Below, piece by piece: positions 27,901-35,332 of a stretch of DNA of 64,000 nucleotides. The DNA is from Streptomyces albidoflavus (GTDB taxonomy: Bacteria; Actinomycetota; Actinomycetes; Streptomycetales; Streptomycetaceae), in NCBI RefSeq assembly GCF_000719955.1, contig NZ_JOII01000012.1, positions 1-64,000 on the forward strand. The letters run 5' to 3'. Position 1 is the first letter of the stretch; the number at the start of each line of letters is the position of its first letter. The notes under the pieces were generated by a model. That model was not told where the DNA came from and ran no database searches. It saw only the letters and a list, made by a program, of their open reading frames with translations. The position numbers and the translations under genes are program-made.

Positions 27901-29771
27901 GCGGTGCGGAGGCCACGCTCTCCGCGCAGGTGCAGGACAACACGGGCAGCGCCTACGTCAGCGTCGGCCTCCAACAGGGCAACCAGGTCCAGTTCTCCCT
28001 GCGCGACCCCTTCGGCGTCGAACGCACCGAGGACTCCCGCTGGCGCTCGCACCGCGGTTTCGTGGGCGGCAACGACGACGACGCGGCCGGCCTGACCCAC
28101 CTGGGCGCCCGGATGTACGACCCGTACACCGGACGCTTCCTGTCGGCCGACCCGATCCTCGACCTGGCCGACCCCGTCCAGATGAACGGGTACGTCTACG
28201 CCGAGAACAACCCGGTCACCTACTCCGACCCCAGCGGTCTCTCCTCGGGCATCGACGCGTCCGACTACTACGACGGGCCTTCGGCCTCGGCGGTCAGCGA
28301 CGCCAAGGCCACCATGGGCACCACGATGTGGGACATCATTCTGTCCAACGGGTGGGCCGTGCTCGGCGAGTTCATCGGGTGGGGTGACATCAAGGCATGC
28401 TTCGGGCGCGGGGATCTGTGGGCGTGCGGAAGCATGGTCATCTCGGCCATTCCCATCGGAAAACTCGGGAAGATCCCTGCCGTCTGGAAGGCGATCGAGC
28501 GGATCGACGCGGCCATCGGCGCGTGGCGGGTGGCGCAGCGGGCGGCGAAGCAGCTGCTCGCCGCGGCAGAGCGGGCCCGGGTCGCCGCGGAGAAGGCGGC
28601 GGCCGCGGCCAGAGCCGCCGCGAAGAAGGCGGCCCAGGCGGCCAAGAAAAGGGCGGCCGAGGCAAGGGCCGCCGCGACCCGCGCGGCCAAGGAAGCCCAG
28701 AAGAAAACCGGTAACGCCGTCCAGAAGGCGGCCAAGACCAACGCGACCAAGACCGCGGCCAAGACCCAGTCCACGACGGCCCGTAAACAGTCCAAGGGCG
28801 ACGACAGCTCAGGCCCGGGCAAGAACAGGAAGCCCGACGAGCACGAGGGCGCTTCTGAGGGCGGCTCCTGCCCCATCAACAAGACCGACAACAGCTTCAC
28901 CCCCGGCACGGCCGTGATGATGGCCGACGGCACCACGAAGCCCATCGAGGACGTCGCCATCGGCGACACCGTCCTGACCACCGACCCGGAGACCGGCGAG
29001 ACCTCCCCGCAGAAGGTCACCGCCACCATCACCGGCAAGGGCACCAAGCACCTCGTCGACATCACCCTGCACACGACCGACCCCGAGTCCGAGGCGGAAA
29101 CGGAGTCCGGCACCAAGTCCGCCGGCGGAAAGGGCCCCGCCCCGACCACCCTCACGGCCACCGACGGCCACCCCTTCTGGGTCCCCCAGCTGGACACCTG
29201 GATCGACGCGGCCGACCTCAACACCGGCCAGTACCTCCAGACCTCCGCCGGCACCCGCATCCAGATCACCGCGATCACCCAACGCACCACCCAGGCCACC
29301 GTCCACAACCTGACGGTCGCGGGGACGCATACGTATTATGTGGTGGCGGGGACTGCGCCGGTTCTGGTTCACAATTGCGGTAGCGTCTACCGCGGGGAGT
29401 CTCGTTCGCCTGAAGAAATCCAAGCTGATGGAGGTTTCACTCCGCAAGCCCCGGGTTCCAGCACCACCCTTTACGAATATGTAGTGAAAAACTCCCCTAG
29501 CAACTTTGTGAGCACTTCCAAGCATGCCAACACCGCTGCAACGTTCCCCGCAGGAGGGAACGCTGGTCTCTACGTATATGAGATCAGAATGTCAGGTGGC
29601 ATTGATGTGAATGCGCGGCTAGGGCCTGGGGTCAATCCCAACGCGCACGAAGCGGAAGTGGCATTCGAGGGTGGAATACCCTGGAGTGCGGTATCTCGTG
29701 TCTGGATGAGGGACCCTGAGACGGGGGACATCGATTTTGATTTCGACGATCCGATTTGGGAGAGAAAGTGA
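21948..29771 (+). CDS. RHS polymorphic toxin with ricin lectin, HINT and ADP-ribosyltransferase tip
   Basis: This is a 2607-residue secreted toxin. GTG 21948 has an AGGGGG site and opens a long-n-region signal peptide (FRGPRLALVAAIFLSLMVGA). YD/RHS repeats fill about residues 1130-2050 (YDALGRTTEAW, YDGLGRERQTQ). A ricin-type trefoil lectin is inserted near 1790-1930 (SGMCLDLTSG, ASGLCLTVPGT). The RHS core is near 2054-2098 (RMYDPYTGRFLSADPI). An Ala/Lys coiled-coil lies near 2197-2285. A pretoxin HINT domain runs from Cys2308 to His2475-Asn2476-Cys2477. The last 130 residues are a cholera/pertussis-like ADP-ribosyltransferase: Arg2482 (VYRGESRSPEEI), Ser2522-Thr-Ser, and Glu2568-Ala-Glu2570. 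The tip is clearly AT-richer than the shell, a sign of exchange. The target is unknown. Confidence 0.9.
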   Translation: MKAVWRSVLRSARATSRRRQARRNRDGFRGPRLALVAAIFLSLMVGAVPLAAAAPPDRDRSGVELVDLPEDVPQEAAEENRLTELTTGNIDPEDEFDPQAVAEPAGGQVVEELSDIAPGELVPLGDLPIAVGAPEDASAEATEALEGEWQAALASPEEVAATEIQGLVFSVNPPAEASGEVVVSLDYTEFAELYGAAWADRLDLTRLPSCFLETPEVEACTEPADVSTDQSVTPKAGDAPTDGKLDGTRRITATLDVAELTDDGTPTPSPAVSHTSGATTDALFRPRTGDGMALTSLRQAAATNTQAGTVLMATSKGSGSQGDFAATPLASAGSWSAGGSSGAFTYGYTLNTPVVPGGPSPSLSFNYNSQGVDGRTSATNNQASWIGDGWEYNAGSISRTYRSCRDDAKDGNNEKRKTSDLCWASDNAVLTLGGNTTELVKDDDEKSDIWVTANGDGSKVELRKNSGYANGDADGEHWVVTTRDGTEYWFGRNRLPGWKDGDQATNSVLTAPVAGNHPDEPCYKAAFADSFCAQAWRWNLDYVVDVHDNAMALYWKQETNHYAKNNAFKKAVPYDRGGYLERIDYGLRVDDDKVYGKAPLSRVTFRTEERCFKESDVTCTDANFSSGHHYKNRIWYDTPADLYCKGGSAECYVPVPTFWSRKRLEQVTTYTQRTKGSTELSKVDSWTLHQSLPPHLTDEGTALWLDSITRIGYDTAGEPDSLNPIEFVGNQESMPNRVRLGAADKRPDFDRRRIERIVNEYGGETLVSYRSPRGPCQTGEGLPAPEKNTGLCYPVYWHPDPDKADETLSWFHKYVVDTVEEKPNIAGSPSEFTRYEYLGDGGGWALNQAEFSKKKTRTYDQWRGFGLVRTLTGADSGSGYTATQAGMTETVFFRGMDGDPLPGENKSREAVVKDAENGTIATDHLAYQGRVAETRTYTKAGGTLLTRTVDRPSSPQVLATRKRDGGIPALRAYRVLAAGTDTVTRYSGKSGDETDAWRTVSTRTAYDDTYGLPVSTEFLGDTARTGDESCTVNTYVHNTGAHLIGLSAQSLTTAGTCDKPGEWVSGSRVAYDKRAFQDAPTKGQATMTWTINAAGDNWNPSGTVTYDSLGRPTAAEDALKNTSTTTYTPASGQVYEVKTANALGHTTTTEIEPGRGVALRETDANGRTTAYTYDALGRTTEAWAPSQPRTEDPSVKFTYDISQGNPVNVTTSALNNEGTYDRSVVFYDGLGRERQTQIPAVGEGRLITDTLYSANGTVRQSNNAYYATGDPDGVMFDPKSDSEVQNATLYSYDGLGRVLTETPYLNGKAEPSKAVHVVRGYDHTTVVEPKGAATQRTWSDALGRTVRVDTFTDEARTKFRSSTYEFDARGNQVKATDAGGNSWSWDFDARGRQTKSVDPDTGTSTTTYDVLDRPVSTTDSRGNTVWTKYDALSRPVEQRRDNPLGERLTAATYDAVGALGLPASSTRYTDGLAYTSTVTGYTTDYQPLGEKLSLPPLVAQKYGLQETYTHTYEYARNGLLKSTTLPAAGTFGAEKVITRYNKDGLPVSTSGENWYAADTTYSPWGQVLRTASGENPSRVWTTQLFDAATGELTRQVVDRESTTDTTAVTGHRVNSRYYNYDDAGNVRQITDYSGGRTDRQCYAYDPIGQLTEAWTSPNDGCRATGKTERIPDYGDGTVNVTADNNGYWNSYRYDAVGNRTELVNHDPALNAANDTRTTYRYGTEDGKRPHTLSASTSTLTKDNGVRITEESTYDYDAAGNTTARRQGGDEQALAWTWDGQIEKITGFGASGEGAFVNTASGMCLDLTSGLTNAGTALQAYGCNGAKGQKFRIEAADAKADPATGQLKVVGRCAQPTKSGTSAGTLVVIAPCSSATASQQWTATSTGALKHVASGLCLTVPGTNPAVGTDMVLGACSGTGSVWAPADTTTYIYGPGGQRLLSVSAGQNVLHLGSTTVATTASKAPSYTERYYSQPGAPTVMRHAEGGAEATLSAQVQDNTGSAYVSVGLQQGNQVQFSLRDPFGVERTEDSRWRSHRGFVGGNDDDAAGLTHLGARMYDPYTGRFLSADPILDLADPVQMNGYVYAENNPVTYSDPSGLSSGIDASDYYDGPSASAVSDAKATMGTTMWDIILSNGWAVLGEFIGWGDIKACFGRGDLWACGSMVISAIPIGKLGKIPAVWKAIERIDAAIGAWRVAQRAAKQLLAAAERARVAAEKAAAAARAAAKKAAQAAKKRAAEARAAATRAAKEAQKKTGNAVQKAAKTNATKTAAKTQSTTARKQSKGDDSSGPGKNRKPDEHEGASEGGSCPINKTDNSFTPGTAVMMADGTTKPIEDVAIGDTVLTTDPETGETSPQKVTATITGKGTKHLVDITLHTTDPESEAETESGTKSAGGKGPAPTTLTATDGHPFWVPQLDTWIDAADLNTGQYLQTSAGTRIQITAITQRTTQATVHNLTVAGTHTYYVVAGTAPVLVHNCGSVYRGESRSPEEIQADGGFTPQAPGSSTTLYEYVVKNSPSNFVSTSKHANTAATFPAGGNAGLYVYEIRMSGGIDVNARLGPGVNPNAHEAEVAFEGGIPWSAVSRVWMRDPETGDIDFDFDDPIWERK

Positions 29772-29801
29772 CACGCTCCTCCAGGGGAGGATGAGGCTCC
29801 T

Positions 29802-30158
29802 GTGAGCAATTTTCGCTTCGGTGAGGATATTACGGTCTGCGATACAGAGCGGCTCGAAGCCTTCTTGATGGATCGAACCGATCGTATAGCCCGAGCTGAT
29901 CGCGGATCCGATGAGCGCATGGTGGCGCGTTCCGTCAGAGCCGCCCTTCGGCAGCACGTTGTCACGATTCAGCACTGCTTCTCATTCCCTGCGGAAGGCG
30001 CCGGCCCCCAGGAGCTGATTCGATGGAAGGTGATGCTTTCGTGGAATTCTCTTTGCGTCCTGGCCTCTCCGTGGCTGGGTCACGAAGGCTATGACCGTGA
30101 GAGGTGGACATCGGTTAAAACTTGGGGGCGTCCAGTCGGCACGAGTCGAAGTGAATGA
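29802..30158 (+). CDS. Candidate immunity protein for the RHS ADP-ribosyltransferase tip
   Basis: This encodes 118 residues and begins at GTG 29802, 30 nt after the toxin stop, with a GAGG site at 29787-29790. It shares the lower GC of the toxin tip. It has no signal peptide, so it would act in the cytoplasm, where immunity against an ADP-ribosyltransferase is needed. No family is recognised; Trp and Cys are frequent (RWKVMLSWNSLCVLASPWLG). After residue about 110 the +1 frame continues a plausible acidic sequence (ARVEVNEGVDRAGMVSVEF) to a stop at 30232-30234, so the reading frame may be interrupted near 30126-30136. Immunity function rests on position and composition. Confidence 0.65.
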   Translation: MSNFRFGEDITVCDTERLEAFLMDRTDRIARADRGSDERMVARSVRAALRQHVVTIQHCFSFPAEGAGPQELIRWKVMLSWNSLCVLASPWLGHEGYDRERWTSVKTWGRPVGTSRSE

Positions 30159-30268
30159 GGGCGTCGATCGTGCGGGGATGGTCTCTGTCGAATTCAACTC
30201 TGAGGGACGGAAAACTGGCCTGCTTCAGCGGTGAGTTCGACTCGATCCTTGACCTGCAGGGCGTTGTG

Positions 30269-30757
30269 TCATTTCGTCCCGGTTCGGCCTAGGGTATCGG
30301 AAAGTCGTTCTTGAGCCAGCTCCGTATCGCTTCCCATGGTGGTCGGAGGGCCGCCTGTCCAGCCGCGCTTCTGGATGCCCCGATCGCTCAGAGTGGTTGA
30401 CCCCTTGCCCACCACCACATGGGGGCGTGGCTGAGGTACAGCTCGCGCCCTCCTGCCCGCCTCCCCAGTCGCCAGAAGGGGTGTGTGGGTCAAGGGCTGC
30501 TTACGGTTGGCGGCCGCCTGCCTGGTCTTGAGGGGAGACCGTTCTCTGTAGCGCCTTGCGTGGTGTGGAACGGATGACGAAGGCGGATTCGAGGCGCCGC
30601 CGCCAGGGGCTCCCCTTGCGGCGGTGCGCGCGTGCTCGAGGAGGCGGAGCAGGGCCCATGCCAGGCCGATCACCAGGGCCAGGACGAGGATTCCGAGGAC
30701 TGTGGCGAGTCCGGGTGGGAGGTCCGCGACCTGCTCGACTCGGTGCCGGATGTTCAT
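30269..30757 (-). CDS. Possible small membrane protein downstream of lipoprotein gene
   Basis: The frame begins ATG 30757, 10 nt after the lipoprotein stop, with GGAGGG close upstream (short spacing). It opens with a hydrophobic segment (LATVLGILVLALVIGLAWALL, shown in part) that fits one membrane helix. The C-terminal 100 residues are low-complexity Pro/Arg/Thr-rich and look less like a real protein; the gene may end in a decayed or shifted frame. Confidence is limited. Confidence 0.4.
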   Translation of the reverse strand: MNIRHRVEQVADLPPGLATVLGILVLALVIGLAWALLRLLEHARTAARGAPGGGASNPPSSSVPHHARRYRERSPLKTRQAAANRKQPLTHTPLLATGEAGRRARAVPQPRPHVVVGKGSTTLSDRGIQKRGWTGGPPTTMGSDTELAQERLSDTLGRTGTK

Positions 30758-30766
30758 TGCCCTCCG

Positions 30767-31528
30767 TCAGCCGAGCAGGGCCAACTGTGCCCGTACCAGA
30801 GTCTCCGGTACGGCCGGCGGCTTGGTCGAGTCTCCCGCTGTGGCCTCGGTGCGGAAGGTGGCGATGACCGCTCCCTTACGGGCCACCACGAACGTGACGG
30901 GTCCTGCGGTGTCGAGGGTCGCCGTCAGGGACATGACCTCGTCGGCGCCTGAGGGGGCGAGGGCGCGGGTGATGTCCGTGACCTTGGTGCGGCCGTCGGG
31001 GGCGTTGTAGGTGAAGCCTTGGGCGCAGGTGTCGGTGGCCGTACCCAGTGCGGCGGTGGCCGTGGTGGCCTCGTCGGCCTTGTAGGCGGCCAACACGGTG
31101 GTGACCGTGACCTTGTCGGCTTCGGAGTCCTTGCCGGTGTTTCCCCGCCAGTTGTAGCCCGCCGTGGCTTCCGGCGTGCCCAACGCTGATCCCGCCACCA
31201 GTCGGGCCAGGGGAGTGCAGGGTTCGTCCGTGGTGCGGACCTTGTCGCCGGGCAGGGGGTGGTGGGCCGGGCCTTTGAGGATGCGGCCTTCGCCGAGGTC
31301 GGCCTGGTTGAGGGTCGCGCCCTGCAGATGGGCCTGCGAAGGGGCGGCCGCTTCACCGAAAGGGTCGACCGCAGCGGAGGGGAGAGGTTCCGCACGTCGG
31401 GTCTGGGAGTCGGAAGAGGCGGTGGCCTGGTCCGTCGTGGCGTCGGGGCCGGACGTCGTGCAGCCCGTCACGGGGAGGGCGCAGAGCAGTACGCCGGTCA
31501 GGGCGCGAGCGGGGAGGGTGAGGCGCAT
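30767..31528 (-). CDS. Secreted lipoprotein of unknown function
   Basis: This 253-residue protein has a signal peptide (LTGVLLCALPVTGC) with the lipobox L-P-V-T-G-C, so it should be anchored on the outer face of the membrane. The mature part has a Ser/Thr-rich linker and a compact domain with Cys pairs (EPCTPLARLV, DTCAQGFTYNAP) found in Streptomyces extracellular lipoproteins. No enzymatic motif is seen. It is divergent from the HNH lipoprotein gene. Confidence 0.8.
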   Translation of the reverse strand: MRLTLPARALTGVLLCALPVTGCTTSGPDATTDQATASSDSQTRRAEPLPSAAVDPFGEAAAPSQAHLQGATLNQADLGEGRILKGPAHHPLPGDKVRTTDEPCTPLARLVAGSALGTPEATAGYNWRGNTGKDSEADKVTVTTVLAAYKADEATTATAALGTATDTCAQGFTYNAPDGRTKVTDITRALAPSGADEVMSLTATLDTAGPVTFVVARKGAVIATFRTEATAGDSTKPPAVPETLVRAQLALLG

Positions 31529-31794
31529 GGCGGGGTCGGTCTCGCAATCTGCCGCACGTGAAGGCGCGTTCGTCCGGTGACGGACGCCCGCGGACCGGAG
31601 GGCCGCCTCGGTTGGTTCGGTTCGGCGGTCAGATCATACGGACGGATCCCCCCGAACTCCGTCCCCCCGATCCCCCCACGCCCCCGCCCCGCCCCCACCG
31701 CGCCCCACCCCGTCCGACTGCCCGTCACTCCGCAGGGCAGGATGCCTCTGGGATTGGGACGGAAGCAGGGCTGGGCGAGAGAAGGGTGTGCGTG

Positions 31795-32535
31795 GTGACG
31801 GTGCGGCGGTACGGGATGGTGGGGCTCGCGGTCGGGGCGCTGCTGTGGAGTGCGGGGTGTGGGCTCGGGGAGCCGTCGACCGGGAGTGACGGGGCCGGCG
31901 GCGAGGGTGCCAAGGGCGGGGCTGCCGCCGGGACGGCGCTGGCGGCGCTGGAGACGTTGACCGTCAAGGAGGAGGGGAGCAAGGACGGGTACGGGCGGGA
32001 GCGGTTCGGGTCGGCGTGGGCCGACGTGGACGGGAACTCCTGCGGTACGCGGGACGACATCCTCAAGCGGGACCTCGCCGAGGTGGAGTACAAGGACGGC
32101 GACGACTGCGTGGTGGCGTCGGGGGTGTTGAAGGACGACCCCTACTCGGGGGAGGACGTGGAGTTCCGGCGCGGGGCCAGCAAGGTGGACATCGATCACC
32201 TGGTCTCGCTCTCCGACGCCTGGAAGAAGGGGGCGTCCGAGTGGGAGCCGGCCAAGCGCATAGCCTTCGCCAACGATCCGCTCAACCTCCTCGCGGTCAA
32301 CGCGAGCCCCAACCGCGCCAAGGGCGACGGTGACGCCGCGAAGTGGCTGCCGCCGAACAAGACGTACCGGTGCGCGTATGTCGCCGGGCAGGTGGCGGTG
32401 AAGAAGAAGTACGAGGTGTGGGTGACCGCCGGGGAGCGGGACGCGATGCGAACCATCCTCGACGGCTGCCCGGAGGAGAAGCTGCCGGAGGGGGACGCGC
32501 CCACCGAGGCGCCGGACCGTTTCAGCGCGAAGTAG
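31795..32535 (+). CDS. Secreted lipoprotein with HNH nuclease fold (DUF1524/GmrSD-like)
   Basis: This encodes 246 residues. GTG 31795 (V-T-V-R-R-Y-G) is preferred; GTG 31792 also fits GAAGG at 31781-31785. The signal peptide ends at a lipobox LWSAGC. The nuclease core reads VDIDHLVSLSDAWKKGA, then FANDPLNLLAVNASPNRAKGDG and AAKWLPPN, the beta-beta-alpha metal arrangement of the DUF1524 HNH family, with His of DHLV and the N-R-A-K-G-D loop. Cys residues flank the core (NSCGTRDD, DDCVVASG, TYRCAY, DGCPEE) and probably form disulfides outside the cell. It is likely a surface-anchored nuclease. Confidence 0.85.
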   Translation: MTVRRYGMVGLAVGALLWSAGCGLGEPSTGSDGAGGEGAKGGAAAGTALAALETLTVKEEGSKDGYGRERFGSAWADVDGNSCGTRDDILKRDLAEVEYKDGDDCVVASGVLKDDPYSGEDVEFRRGASKVDIDHLVSLSDAWKKGASEWEPAKRIAFANDPLNLLAVNASPNRAKGDGDAAKWLPPNKTYRCAYVAGQVAVKKKYEVWVTAGERDAMRTILDGCPEEKLPEGDAPTEAPDRFSAK

Positions 32536-32583
32536 CGGCCCCAGGACCGTTCGGGGGAGCGGCCCGGGCCGGAGCGGCACCGC

Positions 32584-32972
32584 ATGACGGTGCTCGCTCC
32601 GGCCCGGGCCGCCCCGGCGTGGCGACCGCCGCCCGGGTCGTCGACGCGGCCGGCGCCGGTGCCGCGCTCGGCCGCAACCTCACCCTGCTGCGGCCCGACC
32701 CGGACGCCCTCGACCCCTGGTTCCTCGCCGGGTTCCTGCGCGCGACCGCCAACCACCGGCAGGCCAGCAGCTACGCCTCCGCCGCCACCCGGCTCGACGT
32801 CCGGCGCATCCGGCTGCCACGGCTGCCGCTGGCCGAACAGCGGGAGTACGGCGCCCGGTTCGCGGCCGTCGCCGCCTTCGAGGAGAGCCTGCGCCGCGCC
32901 GCGCGCCTCGGCGGACAGCTGGTGCAGGGGCTGCACGACGGGCTGACGGGACCGGCACTCCCGCCCTCCTGA
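32584..32972 (+). pseudogene. 3' remnant of an N-6 DNA methylase / type I restriction-like gene
   Basis: From about 32615 the frame reads VATAARVVDAAGAGAALG..LLRPDP..LDPWFLAGFLRA, then SSYASAATRLDVRRIRLPRLPLAEQREYG and a closing helix (LGGQLVQGLHDGL). This is the end of the target-recognition and C-terminal part of a DNA methylase or S-subunit-like protein. The matching beginning (VTVLAPARAAPG-like) is read in a different frame at 32590-32616, indicating a frameshift, and the methylase core is absent. It is thus a decayed fragment left after deletion. Confidence 0.6.
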
Positions 32973-33104
32973 GCCGAACATGTCACACCTCGTCACCAGG
33001 AGGACAACGGTTCCGTACAACGGGGTCCGGCCTGCGGCGGCGGGTGTATACGCTCGGACCCGCACGCGCGTCCGGCGCGGCCCACGATCTTCAGGGAGCA
33101 GGAC

Positions 33105-33815
33105 ATGCACAGCACCTACCCGGCGGCCCCGAAGCCTCAGGGTCCGTCCAGGGAGGCCCGCGTCTGGCTCCGGGTGCTGTTCACCGCTCTGGCCGTGATG
33201 AGCTGCGGGTTCTTCGCCTTCGGCGCCCTGATACGCCTGGCCTGCCTGACCCGCAGGCCCAAGGACTGGGTGCTGACGGGGATCTCCGCCGCCTGCACCT
33301 TCCTGGCGATCGGGATGATGCCCGAGGGCGACGACAGCACGACCATCCTGGACGACCTGGCGGTGGGGCTCATCCTGCTCAACATGGTCGCCGTCGTCAC
33401 GTACTACCTCTGGGCCGACATCCGCCACGACCGGAAGGTCTACGGCACCGGCCACCCCGGCGTCCCGGGCCCGCACCTCGCCGGCCCGTACCCGCCGCAC
33501 GGCGTCACCCGCCCCGCCACCGCTCCCCTCCAGCACCACCCGTACCCCCAGCCCCCGCACCAGCCGCACCCCCAGCAGCACTACACCCCGCCGACCGCGC
33601 CCACCGGCGTCGGCGAGGCCTGGGCCCGGCCGCAGACGGGGCCCGCGCCCACCCCCGCCGGGCCGCGCCCCGCGCCCGGCACGCCGCCGCCCGGCGGTCC
33701 CGCCCGCATCGACCAGGTCCGGGCCGAGCTGGACGAACTCAGCGCCTATCTGCGGGACTCCGGCGGACAGCAGGGTGACGGCCGGGGCAACGGCTCGCAG
33801 GAGGGATCCCGTTGA
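33105..33815 (+). CDS. Membrane protein with Pro/His-rich cytoplasmic tail
   Basis: This 236-residue protein has three or more hydrophobic segments in its first 110 residues (LFTALAVMSCGFFAFGALIRL, split; GISAACTFLAIGMM; LAVGLILLNMVAVVTYYLW). A long Pro/His/Gln-rich tail follows (QPPHQPHPQQHY), ending in a helical segment (DQVRAELDELSAYLRD). ATG 33105 has an AGGGAGCAGG site. Its stop overlaps the TTG of the kinase gene, so it is coupled with the kinase and may anchor or be phosphorylated by it. Confidence 0.8.
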   Translation: MHSTYPAAPKPQGPSREARVWLRVLFTALAVMSCGFFAFGALIRLACLTRRPKDWVLTGISAACTFLAIGMMPEGDDSTTILDDLAVGLILLNMVAVVTYYLWADIRHDRKVYGTGHPGVPGPHLAGPYPPHGVTRPATAPLQHHPYPQPPHQPHPQQHYTPPTAPTGVGEAWARPQTGPAPTPAGPRPAPGTPPPGGPARIDQVRAELDELSAYLRDSGGQQGDGRGNGSQEGSR

Positions 33816-35332
33816 GCGGGCGGATCATCGCCGGGCGGTACGAACTCTCCACCCTCATCGGCCAGGGCGGGATGGGCCAGGTGTGGACCGGGTACGACCA
33901 GCGGCTCGACCGGCGCGTCGCCGTCAAGCTGCTGCGGCCCGACCGGGTCGCCGGGGCCGAGGCGGAGGAGCTGCGCCGCCGCTTCGTGCGGGAGTGCCGG
34001 GTCACCGCCCAGGTCGACCACCCCGGCCTGGTCACCGTGCACGACGCGGGGACCGAGGGCGAGGAGCTGTACCTCGTCATGCAGTTCGTGGACGGCGCCG
34101 ACCTCGGCGACCACCTCGCCGAGCACACCCCCTACCCGTGGGAGTGGGCCGTCTCGGTCGCCGCCCAGCTCTCCGCCGTGCTCTCCGCCGTGCACGCCGT
34201 GCCGATCGTCCACCGCGACCTCAAGCCGCGGAACATCATGATCCGGCAGGACGGCACCGTCACCGTCCTCGACCTCGGCGTCGCCTCCGTCATGGACAGC
34301 GACACCACCCGCCTCACCCACACCGGCTCGCCCATCGGCAGCCCCGCCTACATGGCCCCCGAACAGGCCATGGGCGGCGCCGTCGGCCCGTACACCGACC
34401 TGTACGCGCTCGGCATCGTCCTCTACGAACTCCTCAGCGGGACCGTGCCGTTCGACGGGAACACCGTCCTCGGCGTCCTCCACCGCCACCTCTACGAGGC
34501 GCCGCTGCCGCTCGGCCGGCTGCGCCCCGGACTGCCCGACGGGCTCGAACCGCTCGTCATGCGGCTGCTCGCCAAGGAGCCCCAGGACCGCCCCGGCTCC
34601 GCCCAGGAGGTCTACCAGGCGCTCGCCCCGCTGCTGCCGCCCCGCGGCATCCCGCGCGGCACCCCGCTCGACCCGGCCCGGCCCTTCCTGCGCCCGCACG
34701 CCCCCTGGCCCGACCACCCGCTGGCCCCCGCGCCCCGGCCCGACCGGCCCCCGGCCGCGCCCGCCGGGGGCGAGGGCGCCGATGTCGCCGCCGCCGTGGA
34801 CGACGTCAAGCGGCTGCTCGGCGAGGGCCGCATCACCCAGGCCGTCGACATCCTCGGCGCGATCCTGCCCACCGCCGCCCGGCAGCACGGCGAGCACTCG
34901 GCGGTCGTCCGCACCCTGCGCAAGCAGTACGCCGCCACCCTGCTCGACGACGGCCAGTACCGCCGCGCCCTGCCCGAACTGCGCCGCCTCGCCGACGAGT
35001 ACGCCGCCGAGGCCGGCACCGCCGACCCGCGCTCCCTCCAGTTCCGCTACGAGGCCGCCCAGTGCCTCGAACAGCTCGGCGAGCCCGCCGCCGCCCTGGC
35101 CGAATACCGCGCCCTGCTCCCGTACTTCGAGAACCAGTACGTCAGCACCGACCGGGATCTGCCGCTGGAGGTCCGCCGCCGCATCGGCCACCTGCTGCTC
35201 GCCCTCGGCGACCGCCCGGCCGCCCAGGACACCCTGCTGCGCCTGCTCCACGACGCCGAACAGCGGTACGGTCCGGGCCATCCGCTCCCCGCCGAGGTGC
35301 GCCGCACGCTGCACTGGCTCGGCCTGGTCTGA
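33812..35332 (+). CDS. Ser/Thr protein kinase (PknB-like) with C-terminal helical repeat domain
   Basis: This 506-residue protein starts at TTG 33812, with AGGAGGG about 7 nt upstream and overlap with the preceding stop. The kinase domain covers about 1-270: glycine loop IGQGGMGQVW (16-25), Lys39 in VAVKLL, catalytic HRDLKPRN (Asp136, Asn141), metal site DLG (Asp154; Leu replaces the usual Phe of DFG), and GSPAYMAPEQ. A Pro-rich linker and a TPR-like C-terminal domain (about 340-500) follow. No membrane segment is seen after the kinase, unlike PknB with PASTA repeats, so it is probably cytoplasmic or tethered by its coupled membrane partner. Confidence 0.92.
   Translation: MSGRIIAGRYELSTLIGQGGMGQVWTGYDQRLDRRVAVKLLRPDRVAGAEAEELRRRFVRECRVTAQVDHPGLVTVHDAGTEGEELYLVMQFVDGADLGDHLAEHTPYPWEWAVSVAAQLSAVLSAVHAVPIVHRDLKPRNIMIRQDGTVTVLDLGVASVMDSDTTRLTHTGSPIGSPAYMAPEQAMGGAVGPYTDLYALGIVLYELLSGTVPFDGNTVLGVLHRHLYEAPLPLGRLRPGLPDGLEPLVMRLLAKEPQDRPGSAQEVYQALAPLLPPRGIPRGTPLDPARPFLRPHAPWPDHPLAPAPRPDRPPAAPAGGEGADVAAAVDDVKRLLGEGRITQAVDILGAILPTAARQHGEHSAVVRTLRKQYAATLLDDGQYRRALPELRRLADEYAAEAGTADPRSLQFRYEAAQCLEQLGEPAAALAEYRALLPYFENQYVSTDRDLPLEVRRRIGHLLLALGDRPAAQDTLLRLLHDAEQRYGPGHPLPAEVRRTLHWLGLV

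Noticed and set aside
29791..29793. ATG as the start of the immunity gene
   Set aside because: It meets a TGA after four codons; the GTG at 29802 opens the long frame.
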